The notes beneath the pieces were generated by a model, which saw only the letters and a program-made list of their open reading frames with translations, was not told the origin of the DNA and searched no databases. Source: Streptomyces cucumeris (GTDB lineage: Bacteria; Actinomycetota; Actinomycetes; Streptomycetales; Streptomycetaceae). From it: a DNA stretch of 64,000 nt. Made by a program: the position numbers and the translations under genes. Within the stretch, counting starts at the first letter, position 1; every line of letters begins with the position of its first letter. The stretch is taken from contig NZ_JANCLX010000008.1 in NCBI RefSeq assembly GCF_024295805.1, positions 161,377 to 225,376 on the forward strand. The letters run 5' to 3'. Below, in pieces: positions 1-8,217 of this stretch.

Positions 1-1131
1 GCGCTCGATCGACATGAAGTCGACGACCTCGACGCTGCCCGGCAGGCACACCCGGCCCAGGTCGTTGCGGCCGAGGTCGACCAGCATCAGGTGCTCGGCC
101 CGCTCCTTGGGGTCGGCGAGCAGCTCCTCGGCGAGCGCCGCGTCCTCCTGCGGGGTGGCGCCGCGGGGGCGGGTCCCGGCGATGGGGTGCACCATCGCCC
201 GGCCGTCCTCCACCTTGACCAGGGCCTCCGGGCTGGAGCCCACCACATCGAAGCCCTCGAACCGGAACAGGTACATGTAGGGGCTGGGGTTGGTGGCGCG
301 CAGCACCCGGTAGACGTCGAGGGCCGAGGCCGTACAGGGCGTCTCGAACCGCTGCGAGGGGACGACCTGGAACGCCTCGCCCGCGCGGATGCGCTCCTTG
401 ATGTCGTCGACCGCCACCCGGTAGTCCTCGCCGCCCCACAGCGCGGTGTACTCCGGGAGTTCGGAGGCGGGCAGCGCGGTGGGGTCGGTGGCCATCGGGC
501 GGACCAGGTCGGCGGCCATCGCGTCGAGCCGCGCCACGGCGTCCGCGTACGCCTCGTCCACCCCGGTGTCGAGGTCGTTGTGGTTGATCGCGTTGGCGAT
601 CAGCAGCACGGTGCCGTCCCAGTGGTCGAGCACCGCGAGGTCCGAGGTGAGCAGCATGGTCAGCTCGGGCAGCCGCAGATCGTCGCGGCCGTGCTCGCCG
701 ACCTTCTCCAGACGGCGGACCACGTCATAGCCGAGGTAGCCGACCATGCCGCCGGTGAACGGCGGGAGGTGGACCAGTCCGCCGAGATCACGCGGGGTGT
801 GCAGGGCTTCGACCGTGGCGCGCAGCGCCTGGAGCGGATCGCCTTCGGTGGGGACGCCGACGGGCGGGGTGCCCAGCCAGTGGGTGCGCCCGTCGCGTTC
901 GGTGAGGGTGGCGGCGCTGCGGACGCCGATGAAGGAGTACCGGGACCAGGAGCGGCCGTTCTCGGCGGACTCCAGGAGGAAGGTGCCGGGGCGCTCGGCG
1001 GCCAGCTTGCGGTAGAGGCCCACGGGGGTGTCACCGTCCGCCAGCAGCCGTCGGCTGACGGGGATGACGCGGCGGTCGGCCGCCAGCTTGCGGAAGGTCT
1101 CGAGATCCATCGTGGCAGCGTCCTGGGTCAT
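1..1131 (-). CDS. trpE: Anthranilate synthase component I (TrpE), C-terminus cut off by window edge
   Basis: Makes anthranilate from chorismate with ammonia supplied by a TrpG-type glutaminase, the first committed step of tryptophan synthesis in the cytoplasm. The 377 codons seen begin MTQDAATMDLETFRKLAAD and include the TrpE N-terminal domain (FLLESAENGRSWSRYSFIG) and the start of the chorismate-binding domain with AFQVVPSQRF, NPSPYMYLFRFEGF, HPIAGTRPRG and LMLVDLGRNDLGRV. These favour TrpE over PabB, and the hisI neighbour 37 bp upstream matches the usual Streptomyces hisI-trpE arrangement. The gene runs past position 1, so the C-terminal end of the catalytic domain is not visible. An in-frame ATG eight codons downstream (MDLETF) is an alternative start. 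Confidence 0.96.
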   Translation of the reverse strand, partial: MTQDAATMDLETFRKLAADRRVIPVSRRLLADGDTPVGLYRKLAAERPGTFLLESAENGRSWSRYSFIGVRSAATLTERDGRTHWLGTPPVGVPTEGDPLQALRATVEALHTPRDLGGLVHLPPFTGGMVGYLGYDVVRRLEKVGEHGRDDLRLPELTMLLTSDLAVLDHWDGTVLLIANAINHNDLDTGVDEAYADAVARLDAMAADLVRPMATDPTALPASELPEYTALWGGEDYRVAVDDIKERIRAGEAFQVVPSQRFETPCTASALDVYRVLRATNPSPYMYLFRFEGFDVVGSSPEALVKVEDGRAMVHPIAGTRPRGATPQEDAALAEELLADPKERAEHLMLVDLGRNDLGRVCLPGSVEVVDFMSIER

Positions 1132-1168
1132 GGCTGAGGAGCCTAGTGGGGGCGGGGCCGGGGCCCGG

Positions 1169-1534
1169 TTACTGGCCGAGCGGGAGGACGTCGGCGTCGA
1201 AGCAGGTGCGGTCGCCGGTGTGGCAGGCGGCCCCGACCTGGTCGACCTTGACGAGGACGGTGTCGGCGTCGCAGTCGAGCGCGACGGACTTGACCAGCTG
1301 GACGTGGCCGGAGGTATCGCCCTTGACCCAGTACTCCTGGCGGCTGCGGCTCCAGTAGGTGCAGCGGCCGGTGGTGAGGGTGCGGTGCAGCGCCTCGTCG
1401 TCCATCCAGCCGAGCATCAGCACCTCGCCGGTGTCGTACTGCTGGGCGATGGCGGGGACGAGCCCGTCGGCGCCGCGCTTGAGGCGGGCGGCGAGGGCCG
1501 GGTCGAGGGCGGAGGGGCGGTCGGAGCCGGTCAT
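1169..1534 (-). CDS. hisI: Phosphoribosyl-AMP cyclohydrolase (HisI)
   Basis: Opens the adenine ring of phosphoribosyl-AMP, the third step of histidine synthesis. The 121-residue product is a stand-alone cyclohydrolase without a HisE domain. It carries the family core (LMLGWMDDEALHRTL, YWSRSRQEYWVKGDTSGH) and the metal-binding cysteine region DCDADTVLVKV then GAACHTGDRTCF. I chose ATG at 1534 because the protein then starts like other streptomycete HisI; a GTG five codons upstream (1549) is also open. No clear Shine-Dalgarno precedes either start. trpE follows after 37 bp on the same strand, so the two probably share a transcript. This gene lies about 4.7 kb from the main his operon. Confidence 0.95.
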   Translation of the reverse strand: MTGSDRPSALDPALAARLKRGADGLVPAIAQQYDTGEVLMLGWMDDEALHRTLTTGRCTYWSRSRQEYWVKGDTSGHVQLVKSVALDCDADTVLVKVDQVGAACHTGDRTCFDADVLPLGQ

Positions 1535-1549
1535 GTGACCATTCTGCAC

Positions 1550-1956
1550 GGCCGGGCGGGTGGTCCCGCGAACGGTCTCATGTGGTGATCACGGCAGGGG
1601 CGCGCCACGGGACGGCGAACGCGCCGAGGGGTGCGCGTGCGCGAGGATGTCGCCGACGACGGCCCGGAGCCCGCCGGGAGCGACGGCCCGGTGACCGGCC
1701 CGCGCGCGGGGCCGGGCCGCGCCCGGGCCGGGGAAGCGGAGGCGGGCGGGCGGACGTCCGGCGAGCCCACCCGCGACCAGCGTGCCGCGAGCGGTGTCGT
1801 GGCCGCCCCGCCGCAAGCGGGTACCGCGGCGCCGCGCCGCGGGCGGCGAGCGCGGCCGTCGTGGTGGACGCGGCGACCGGCCGTGCGGAGCGGGCGATGG
1901 CCGGTATCGCCGGGGCCGATGGCCGGGATGTCGGTGGGATGGGGCATGCTTCGGAC
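1550..1956. other. Gene-free stretch upstream of hisI
   Basis: About 400 bp between the divergent starts of hisI and the gene at 1957. Several open frames cross it only because of extreme GC content. None has a ribosome binding site, biased codon use or recognisable protein sequence. It probably holds the two divergent promoters, but I cannot point to convincing -35/-10 pairs. It contains GC-only self-complementary runs around 1698-1735. Confidence 0.5.
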
Positions 1957-2964
1957 ATGACGTTTCCGCCGCCGAACGACGCCAACCGGCCGGGAAACGG
2001 CGGGGGGTTCGGTCCGCCGCCGCAGGATCCGCAGCGGCCGGCACAGCCACAGCAGGCACCGCCTCAGCAGCAGCCGCAGGGCCAGCAGCCACCGCAGGCT
2101 CCTCAACCGCCGCAGACCCCGCAGCCACCGCAGGGTTTCGGCCCGCCACCGCCGCCGTCCGGACCGTCCGGTCCGCCCGCGCTGCCGCCGGGCGGCGGGT
2201 TCGGCGCGTTCGGCCCGCCCTCGGCGCCGTCCGGCGGTCCGCTCCCCGGCGGTTTCCCGCCCGGTTCGCTCCCGCCCGGGTCCCTGCCGCCCGCTCCGCC
2301 GCGCGGCTCGGGCGCCAAGGTCGCGGCGATCGTCGTGGCGTCGGTGGTGGCCGTCGCGGTGGTCGCCGGCGCGATCGCCCTCGGCTCCGGGGGTGACGAC
2401 GACGGCGAGCGGGCATCGGCCGACGAGACCCCGCGCGCCTCCGCCTCCCACAGCACCGCACCGTCCCCGTCCGCCTCGCCCTCCGTCCCCTCGGGCACGG
2501 AGGACCCCGGCCAGGGCGCGCCGTTCGACGACGTACCCAAGGGCGATCCCGACTCCGGGACCTCACCGTCGGCCTCGGCGTCCGGCGACCCCGGTGCGCG
2601 GGTGCCCTACGTGGCGCTCAAACCGGGCACCTGCTTCGACCACCCCGCGATGGACAGCAGCGTCACCAAGATCGAGAAGCGGCGCTGCTCGGGCGCGCAC
2701 GACGGCGAGGTGATCGCCAACGAGAAGCTGACCGGTAAGTTCTCCTCCGAGAAGGCGATCCAGAAGAAGGCCCTCGCACTGTGCGCGGTGGACGCCAGGG
2801 CCCGGCTGAAAAAGATCCCCAACGACGGGCGGAATTACTACTACTACGCGCTCTACCCGGCGCTGGCCACGTATTCCGTCCAGGGCGAGGACACGGTCTC
2901 CTGCGCGCTGACGCTCAGCTCGGGCCTGGACGGCACCAAGCTGCGCAAGCCGCTCCCCGAGTAG
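1957..2964 (+). CDS. Proline-rich membrane-anchored protein with septum-formation-type C-terminal domain
   Basis: A 335-residue protein of unknown exact role. Residues 1-120 are a low-complexity cytoplasmic region rich in Pro, Gln and Gly. Residues about 122-147 form one membrane helix (AAIVVASVVAVAVVAG). A Ser/Thr/Pro-rich linker follows, then an extracytoplasmic domain of about 120 residues that starts VALKPGTCFDHP and has four cysteines. That layout (disordered tail, one helix, cysteine domain with GTCF and CSGAHDGEV) resembles the actinobacterial septum formation family. The start was placed at ATG 1957 because the open frame upstream is not protein-like. The gene is transcribed away from hisI and is followed by an unrelated gene 78 bp later. 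The domain assignment is by eye. Confidence 0.8.
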   Translation: MTFPPPNDANRPGNGGGFGPPPQDPQRPAQPQQAPPQQQPQGQQPPQAPQPPQTPQPPQGFGPPPPPSGPSGPPALPPGGGFGAFGPPSAPSGGPLPGGFPPGSLPPGSLPPAPPRGSGAKVAAIVVASVVAVAVVAGAIALGSGGDDDGERASADETPRASASHSTAPSPSASPSVPSGTEDPGQGAPFDDVPKGDPDSGTSPSASASGDPGARVPYVALKPGTCFDHPAMDSSVTKIEKRRCSGAHDGEVIANEKLTGKFSSEKAIQKKALALCAVDARARLKKIPNDGRNYYYYALYPALATYSVQGEDTVSCALTLSSGLDGTKLRKPLPE

Positions 2965-3042
2965 GCACCGGTGCCGCGGGCCCGGCGCGCCGTCCGGCCG
3001 TTGGCGTGGCGGGGCCCGGACCGCGGTCGTAGGGTGGGCGTT

Positions 3043-3675
3043 ATGTCCACTCACGCCCAACGCGAACGTCTGCTCCTCGCCGACCTCTTGGAGAGCGCGG
3101 GCCCCGACGCCCCGACGCTGTGCGAGGGCTGGACCACCCATGATCTGGCGGCCCACCTCGTGGTCCGGGAGCGCCGCGCGGACGCGGCCGGCGGTCTGGT
3201 GATCAAGCCGCTGGCCGCGCGGCTGGCCCGGGTGCAGGCCGAGTTCGCGGCCAAGCCGTACGGGGAGCTGCTCCAGCTCTTCCGCTCCGGTCCGCCGCGG
3301 ATGTCGCCGTTCGCGCTCAAGCAGGTGGACGAGGCGGCCAACAGCCTCGAGTTCTATGTGCACGCCGAGGACGTCCGCAGGGCCCGGCCGGAGTGGGAGC
3401 CGCGCGAGGTGGATCCGGTCTTCGCCGACGCGCTGTGGTCCCGGATCGAGCGCGCCGCCCGGATGTTCGGCCGCAAGTCGCCCGTGGGCCTGGTGCTGCG
3501 CCGCCCCGACGGCCGTACGGCGGTGGCGCACCGCGGCACCCCGGTGGCCACGGTCACCGGTGAACCGGGCGAGCTGGCGCTGTTCCTGTACGGCCGTCAG
3601 GGCGCGGCCCGGGTCGAGCTCGACGGTGACAAGGCGGCCGTGGAGACGGTCCGGTCCGCCCCGCTCGGCATCTGA
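3043..3675 (+). CDS. TIGR03085-type DinB-like metal-binding protein
   Basis: A 210-residue soluble protein of the DinB/maleylpyruvate isomerase four-helix fold. The N-terminal half holds the actinobacterial signature LCEGWTTHDLAAHLVVRERR, and FYVHAEDVRRARPEWEPR follows in the middle; the histidines in these blocks are the expected metal ligands. Members of this family usually open low-molecular-weight thiol adducts or have no assigned substrate, so the reaction here is unknown. The ATG at 3043 is chosen because homologous sequence begins just after it (MSTHAQRERLLLADLLE). A GNAT gene follows 22 bp downstream and may be co-transcribed. Confidence 0.8.
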   Translation: MSTHAQRERLLLADLLESAGPDAPTLCEGWTTHDLAAHLVVRERRADAAGGLVIKPLAARLARVQAEFAAKPYGELLQLFRSGPPRMSPFALKQVDEAANSLEFYVHAEDVRRARPEWEPREVDPVFADALWSRIERAARMFGRKSPVGLVLRRPDGRTAVAHRGTPVATVTGEPGELALFLYGRQGAARVELDGDKAAVETVRSAPLGI

Positions 3676-3697
3676 GCCCGACGCTCCGGAGCCACTG

Positions 3698-4261
3698 ATG
3701 TCGTCCTCCGAACGCCCCCGCCCCTGGCCGGTCTCCCTGACCACCGAGCGGCTGCTGCTGCGCCCGATCGAGCCCGCCGACGTCCCCGCCGTGTCCCGGC
3801 TGTGGACCGACCCCGAGGTGCGCCGCCATCTCGGCGGCCCGGTGCCCCCGGAGACGGTCCGCGCCCGGGAACGGGGCTGTGTGGGCGTCTTCGGGGTGTT
3901 CAGCGTGGTGTCGCGGGCCGACGGGTCGGTGGTCGGCGCGGTGACGCTGGAGCCGGAGTCGCGCCACGGCGGCCGTACCGAGGTGTCGTACCAGCTACTG
4001 CCCGAGCACTGGGGGCGCGGTTACGCCCGTGAGGCGGTCTCGGCGGCGGTCTCCTGGGCGTTGGACGCGCTGGCCCCCGGACCCGGCGGCCGGCCCGAGG
4101 TCATCGCGGTCACCCAGGAGGCCAACGCCCCGTCCCGGCGGCTCCTGGAGGCGCTCGGGATGCGACGGGTCGAGACGTTCACCGAGTTCGGCGCGGCACA
4201 GGTGATGTACGCCCTCAGCCCGCTTCCGGAGCCTCAGTCCCGGCAGGTCCCGCGCAGGTAG
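3698..4261 (+). CDS. GNAT family N-acetyltransferase (RimJ/RimL-like)
   Basis: A 187-residue acetyltransferase of the RimJ/RimL type, transferring acetyl from acetyl-CoA to an amine on an unknown substrate. It shows LTTERLLLRPIEPADVPAV at the N-terminus, VVGAVTLEPE in the core, the acetyl-CoA loop WGRGYAREAV, and the closing EANAPSRRLLEALGMRRVE. The start is ATG 3698, since the upstream part of the frame overlaps the previous gene in another reading frame. Its last 28 bp overlap the tail of the convergent lipoprotein gene, an unusually tight tail-to-tail junction with no room for a terminator. Confidence 0.88.
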   Translation: MSSSERPRPWPVSLTTERLLLRPIEPADVPAVSRLWTDPEVRRHLGGPVPPETVRARERGCVGVFGVFSVVSRADGSVVGAVTLEPESRHGGRTEVSYQLLPEHWGRGYAREAVSAAVSWALDALAPGPGGRPEVIAVTQEANAPSRRLLEALGMRRVETFTEFGAAQVMYALSPLPEPQSRQVPRR

Positions 4262-5070
4262 TCGCCGTCGCCGCGGGGGGTGACACCGATGTCCCGGCGT
4301 ACGATGCTCAGCCGGTCGCCCCATGCCGCACAGCCCTTGGCGAGCCCCTTGGCGGTGTACTCGACGACGACCACATGGCGGCCGAATGCCTTCACATAGC
4401 CGCCGCACTCGTCGTACGCGCCGCACTCCTCCACCACGGCGAAATCCAGCCCCGTCTCCTCGCGGCGACCGGCGAGTTCGACGGTGTTCTTCTGGCCGAT
4501 GGCCAGGCCCCGGGCGTGCGCGTGCGCGGCGAGCAGGGTGATGAAGGCGGTGGCGTCGGCGGCCGACAGTCTGCCGCCGGAACGGGTGTAGCTGTCGTAG
4601 TTGTCCGGCTCCACGGCGTCGTAGCCCTGGTCCGCGCAGCCGTCGGTCCACCGGTTGACCCGGGCCGCGATCCGCTTGCGCTTGGCGGGGGTGCCGATGT
4701 CCAGCAGGGGTTCGTCCCAGTCCTTGTCCATCACCACGTCCCCGTCGTCATCGCGCAGCAGCAGCCCGGCGGGCCACTGACCGCGCTCCTCCGGCTGGGC
4801 CTGGAAGGCGTTGACGTAGCAGATGTTGTACAGGCCGTCCGCCGGCTCGGCCGCGCGGTCGCGGCTGACGATCCGGACGCCCTTCGGCGGGGGGTACGCA
4901 CCGCCCAACTGGTAGTCGAATCCGGCGTGGACGGGCGGCAGCGACACCGAGGAGCGGTCCCCCGTCCCGGATCCGGACGGTCCGGCTGATCCGGACGGCC
5001 CGGAGGACGACGTACAGCCGGTCAGGGCCAGCAGGGCGGCGACGAGGGCGGTGCGACGGCGGACGGACAT
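4234..5070 (-). CDS. Lipoprotein with endo-alpha-1,4-polygalactosaminidase (GH114) domain
   Basis: A 278-residue secreted lipoprotein. The N-terminus MSVRRRTALVAALLALTGC is a type II signal peptide ending in the lipobox LTGC, followed by a Ser/Gly linker. The remaining ~230 residues form a TIM-barrel GH114-type domain: FDYQLGGAYPPP, ADGLYNICYVNAFQAQP, DIGTPAKRKRIAARVNRW, YDAVEPDNYDSY and FAVVEECGAYDECGGYV. Acidic residues in the last two blocks are plausible catalytic groups. The family splits galactosaminogalactan-type polymers, but many bacterial members have no proven substrate. It probably acts on the outer face of the membrane after lipidation, and lspA lies elsewhere in this window. Confidence 0.85.
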   Translation of the reverse strand: MSVRRRTALVAALLALTGCTSSSGPSGSAGPSGSGTGDRSSVSLPPVHAGFDYQLGGAYPPPKGVRIVSRDRAAEPADGLYNICYVNAFQAQPEERGQWPAGLLLRDDDGDVVMDKDWDEPLLDIGTPAKRKRIAARVNRWTDGCADQGYDAVEPDNYDSYTRSGGRLSAADATAFITLLAAHAHARGLAIGQKNTVELAGRREETGLDFAVVEECGAYDECGGYVKAFGRHVVVVEYTAKGLAKGCAAWGDRLSIVRRDIGVTPRGDGDYLRGTCRD

Positions 5071-5296
5071 GGCGGACGCTCCAGCGTTCACGGGTAGCGG
5101 CCCCGCCTCGGACGCGGTGTCTGCGGCGTCCTGGCGACTGGGGCCGGGCTGGGGACGGTTCCCGTACCGGCTGGGCGCACCTCTGGGCTCCGGGCGGTCT
5201 CCCCGGGCCGACTGCCGCGATCCAAGCGCCCCCGGGAACACCCCGTCAAGTCCAGCCCGTCCGTACCGGGCCCGGGGGGTGCGGGATGATCGCGTC

Positions 5297-5734
5297 ATGT
5301 CCCCGAACCCTGAGACCCCCGAGTGCGTCTTCTGCCGGATCGCGGAGGGGCTCGAGCCCGCCCGCCTGGTCCACTCCGACGCCCGCACCCTCGCCTTCCT
5401 GCCGCTCCACCCCGCCGTGGACGGCCATGTCCTGGTGGTCCCGCGCCACCATGTGCGGGACGCCTGGGAGCTGGACGAGCCGACGAGCCTGGAGCTGACC
5501 CGCGCGGTGCGGCGGGTGGTCCGGGCGGTGCGGTCGGCCTACGCACCGGAGGGGATGAACATCATCACCTCCGTGGGGGCGGTGGCCACGCAGAGCGTGA
5601 TGCATCTGCACATCCATGTCGTCCCGCGCGACGAGGGCGACCGGATGGGTCCGATCTGGCCGTCCCAGCGGACGGTGGCCCCCGTCGCGCTGGACGAGAT
5701 GGCCGACCGGCTGCGCGGCGCCCTGACCTCCTGA
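5297..5734 (+). CDS. HIT family nucleotide-binding hydrolase
   Basis: A 145-residue histidine-triad protein. The N-terminus has ECVFCRIAEG, typical of the bacterial Hint/HIT group, and the triad itself is HLHIHVVP near residue 108. Family members hydrolyse AMP-linked or dinucleoside-polyphosphate substrates. The ATG at 5297 (MSPNPETPECVF) begins right before the conserved region, so the longer upstream open frame is rejected. It is convergent with the small membrane protein gene that follows the his operon, with 30 bp between the two stops. Confidence 0.93.
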   Translation: MSPNPETPECVFCRIAEGLEPARLVHSDARTLAFLPLHPAVDGHVLVVPRHHVRDAWELDEPTSLELTRAVRRVVRAVRSAYAPEGMNIITSVGAVATQSVMHLHIHVVPRDEGDRMGPIWPSQRTVAPVALDEMADRLRGALTS

Positions 5735-5764
5735 CGCCGTGCCGCCCCGGCTGCCCCGGCCGTC

Positions 5765-6220
5765 TCAGGCGAGCAGGACCGCGCCCAGCACGGCGAGATG
5801 GGCGACGCCGATCCCGCCGTAGAACAGCGCCAGGGTGACCGAGCGGGCGGCGTTCCACCACCGCACCCCCGCCGTGTGGGGGCCCGGGTCCATGGCGAAG
5901 GGTTCCACCCCTCCCCCGCCCGGTGTGCGGACACGGTCGTAGAGCGCGCGGAACAGCCGTTCCTGCCAGAGGAAGTAGCCGTCCAGCAGCCAGAACGCCA
6001 CCAGCGGCACGAAGGCCGTCACCGCCACCGATATCCGTGACCCCTCGGCGGCGAACGCCAGCAGTCCGGCGGCCAGGGTCAGGCACCAGCCCTTGACGAG
6101 GAAGGAGTTGTTGCCGAGCCGGGTGATCACTGCCTGGATGAACTCCAGGTGGGTGACCTGTTCCTGAGAGAGCGTCGGCCGGGCCGTGAGCAACGGTTGC
6201 GGTTCCGCTTCGCTAGTCAC
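5765..6220 (-). CDS. Small membrane protein at the 3' end of the his operon
   Basis: A 151-residue protein I cannot name. It has an N-terminal soluble segment (LSQEQVTHLEFIQAVITRLG), then hydrophobic stretches at about residues 44-58, 63-85 and 128-150, consistent with three or four membrane helices, and a Gly/Pro-rich loop between. It starts at GTG 6220, only 33 bp after the hisF stop, so it is likely the last gene of that transcript. Nothing in the sequence suggests an enzymatic role in histidine synthesis. Confidence 0.75.
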   Translation of the reverse strand: MTSEAEPQPLLTARPTLSQEQVTHLEFIQAVITRLGNNSFLVKGWCLTLAAGLLAFAAEGSRISVAVTAFVPLVAFWLLDGYFLWQERLFRALYDRVRTPGGGGVEPFAMDPGPHTAGVRWWNAARSVTLALFYGGIGVAHLAVLGAVLLA

Positions 6221-6253
6221 CGACGTGAGTGTAATGGCCCCGCCGCCGATCCC

Positions 6254-7042
6254 TCATCGCACCGGGTGGCCCGCCCCGCGCAGCGCGTCCTTCACCTCGC
6301 TGATCCGCAGATCGCCGAAGTGGAAGACCGACGCGGCCAGCACCGCGTCCGCGCCCGCCGCGACGGCCGGGGGGAAGTGGGCCAGCTCGCCCGCGCCGCC
6401 GCTGGCGATGACCGGGATGGCGACATGCTTGCGGACCGCCTCGATCATGGCGGTGTCGTAGCCGTCCTTGGTGCCGTCGGCATCCATGGAGTTCAGCAGG
6501 ATCTCGCCCGCGCCCAGTTCGGCCGCGCGGTGGGCCCATTCGACGGCGTCGATACCGGTGCCGCGGCGGCCGCCGTGGGTGGTGACCTCGTAGCCGGACG
6601 GGGTGACCGCGGCCGGTTCACCGCCGGCGCCGGGCACACAGCGGCGGGCGTCGACCGAGAGGACCAGGACCTGGCTGCCGAACCGTTCGGCGATCTCACG
6701 GATCAGCTCGGGGCGAGCGATGGCGGCGGTGTTGACACCGACCTTGTCCGCCCCGGCGCGCAGCAGCTTGTCGACGTCCTCGGGGGTGCGGACGCCGCCG
6801 CCGACCGTGAGCGGGATGAAGACCTGCTCGGCGGTGCGGCGGACGACGTCATAGGTGGTCTCACGGTTGCCGGAGGAAGCGGTGATGTCGAGGAACGTCA
6901 GCTCGTCCGCGCCCTCCTCGCCGTAGACCTTGGCCATCTCGACCGGATCGCCCGCATCGCGCAGGTTCTGGAAGTTGACCCCCTTGACGACCCGGCCGTT
7001 GTCGACGTCCAGGCAGGGGATGACTCGGACCGCGAGGGTCAT
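6254..7042 (-). CDS. hisF: Imidazole glycerol phosphate synthase cyclase subunit (HisF)
   Basis: Uses ammonia from HisH to turn PRFAR into imidazole glycerol phosphate and AICAR. The 262-residue TIM barrel has the two catalytic aspartates in IPCLDVDNGRVVKG (Asp12) and LVLSVDARR, phosphate-binding loops PLTVGGGVRT and IPVIASGGAG, and the HisF core ILLNSMDADGTKDGYD. Its ATG overlaps the stop of the upstream RidA gene by 4 bp, indicating translational coupling. Confidence 0.98.
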   Translation of the reverse strand: MTLAVRVIPCLDVDNGRVVKGVNFQNLRDAGDPVEMAKVYGEEGADELTFLDITASSGNRETTYDVVRRTAEQVFIPLTVGGGVRTPEDVDKLLRAGADKVGVNTAAIARPELIREIAERFGSQVLVLSVDARRCVPGAGGEPAAVTPSGYEVTTHGGRRGTGIDAVEWAHRAAELGAGEILLNSMDADGTKDGYDTAMIEAVRKHVAIPVIASGGAGELAHFPPAVAAGADAVLAASVFHFGDLRISEVKDALRGAGHPVR

Positions 7043-7449
7043 GGCTGTCGGGCTCCTCGGAATGCTTCCAGTTCGACTTCGACCAGGACGCGCGAGTCGA
7101 CGAAGCCGGAGACCACGACGAGGGTCGCGGCCGGGCGCACGGCGTCGAACAGCTCCTTGTGGGCACGGCCCACCTCGTCCACGTCCCGGGCGTGGGTGAT
7201 GAACATCCGGGTGCGGATGACGGATTCGACGCCCAGGTCGAACGGGGACAGCGCGTCCAGGGCGTGGCGGAAGGCGGCCATCGTCTGCTGGTACGGGTCG
7301 CCCTCGCCCTCCAGGACGCCGCGGTCGGCCAGCGGCATCGTCCCGCTGACGACCACCAGGTCACCGGCTTGCACGGCCCGTGCGAAGCCGATGGTCTCCT
7401 CCCACGGACTGTCGGTCTGGATCCGTCGTGCGATCTCGGGTGAGGTCAT
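7039..7449 (-). CDS. RidA (YjgF/UK114) family protein inside the his operon
   Basis: A 136-residue protein of the RidA fold, a family that hydrolyses reactive enamine/imine intermediates such as those made by PLP enzymes. Visible blocks are VVSGTMPLADRGVLEGEGD, MAAFRHALDALSPF, VIRTRMFIT and LVVVSGFVDSRVLVEVELEAF. In archetypal RidA an arginine sits just before the final strand (VARLPK). Here that stretch reads VSGFVDSR, so the usual catalytic arginine seems shifted or absent and the activity may differ. It overlaps priA upstream and hisF downstream by 4 bp each, so it is translated as part of the his operon. Confidence 0.9.
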   Translation of the reverse strand: MTSPEIARRIQTDSPWEETIGFARAVQAGDLVVVSGTMPLADRGVLEGEGDPYQQTMAAFRHALDALSPFDLGVESVIRTRMFITHARDVDEVGRAHKELFDAVRPAATLVVVSGFVDSRVLVEVELEAFRGARQP

Positions 7450-8177
7450 GCGGATACCGCCTCCAACGCCTCTTCCAGGGTGAACGCCTTGGCGTAGAGC
7501 GCCTTCCCGACGATGGCACCCTCGACGCCTTCCGGTACCAGGGTCGCAAGGGCGCGCAGGTCGTCGAGGGAGGAAACGCCGCCGGAGGCGACGACCGGCT
7601 TGTCCGTCGCCGCGCAGACATTGCGCAGCAGCTCCAGGTTGGGGCCCTGGAGGGTGCCGTCCTTGGCGATGTCGGTGACGACGTAACGGGCGCAGCCCTC
7701 GGAGTCCAGCCGTGCCAGGGTCTCGTACAGATCGCCGCCGTCCCGGGTCCAGCCGCGGCCGCGCAGGGTGGTGCCGCGTACGTCGAGGCCGACGGCGATG
7801 CGGTCGCCGTGCTCGGCGATGACCTTGGCGACCCACTCGGGGGTCTCCAGCGCCGCGGTGCCCAGGTTGACGCGGGTGCATCCGGTGGCGAGCGCGGCGG
7901 CCAGCGAGGCGTCGTCGCGGATACCGCCGGACAGCTCGACCTTCAGCTCCATGGCCGCGGCGACCTCGGCGATCACCCCGCGGTTGTCACCGGTGCCGAA
8001 GGCCGCGTCGAGGTCCACCAGGTGCAGCCACTCGGCGCCCGCCGCCTGCCAGGCGAGGGCGGCCTCCAGCGGGTCGCCGTACGACGTCTCGGAGCCGGAC
8101 TCGCCGTGCACGAGACGGACGGCCTGGCCGTCCCGGACGTCGACGGCGGGGAGGAGTTCGAGGCGGTGCGTTGGCAT
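7446..8177 (-). CDS. priA: Phosphoribosyl isomerase A, bifunctional HisA/TrpF (PriA)
   Basis: Isomerises ProFAR in histidine synthesis and, in actinobacteria, also phosphoribosyl anthranilate in tryptophan synthesis, replacing a missing TrpF. The 243-residue TIM barrel has the catalytic aspartates at about 13 (LLPAVDVRDG) and 173 (VTDIAKDGTLQG), the ELSGGIRDD loop, and GRGWTRDGGDL with the tryptophan (about 143) tied to PriA dual specificity. The close match to the mycobacterial/streptomycete type is why I call it PriA rather than plain HisA. The dual activity is family knowledge, not seen in the sequence. It is coupled by a 4-bp overlap to the RidA gene. Confidence 0.95.
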   Translation of the reverse strand: MPTHRLELLPAVDVRDGQAVRLVHGESGSETSYGDPLEAALAWQAAGAEWLHLVDLDAAFGTGDNRGVIAEVAAAMELKVELSGGIRDDASLAAALATGCTRVNLGTAALETPEWVAKVIAEHGDRIAVGLDVRGTTLRGRGWTRDGGDLYETLARLDSEGCARYVVTDIAKDGTLQGPNLELLRNVCAATDKPVVASGGVSSLDDLRALATLVPEGVEGAIVGKALYAKAFTLEEALEAVSA

Positions 8178-8217
8178 GCGGGAACCTTACGGTGAGTGCT
8201 GAGCTGATGCGGGCCGG

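Noticed and set aside
91..1137. Long plus-strand open frame opposite trpE
   Set aside because: Its protein is Gly/Arg/His-rich and low in complexity, while the minus strand encodes clear TrpE motifs; a GC-rich shadow.
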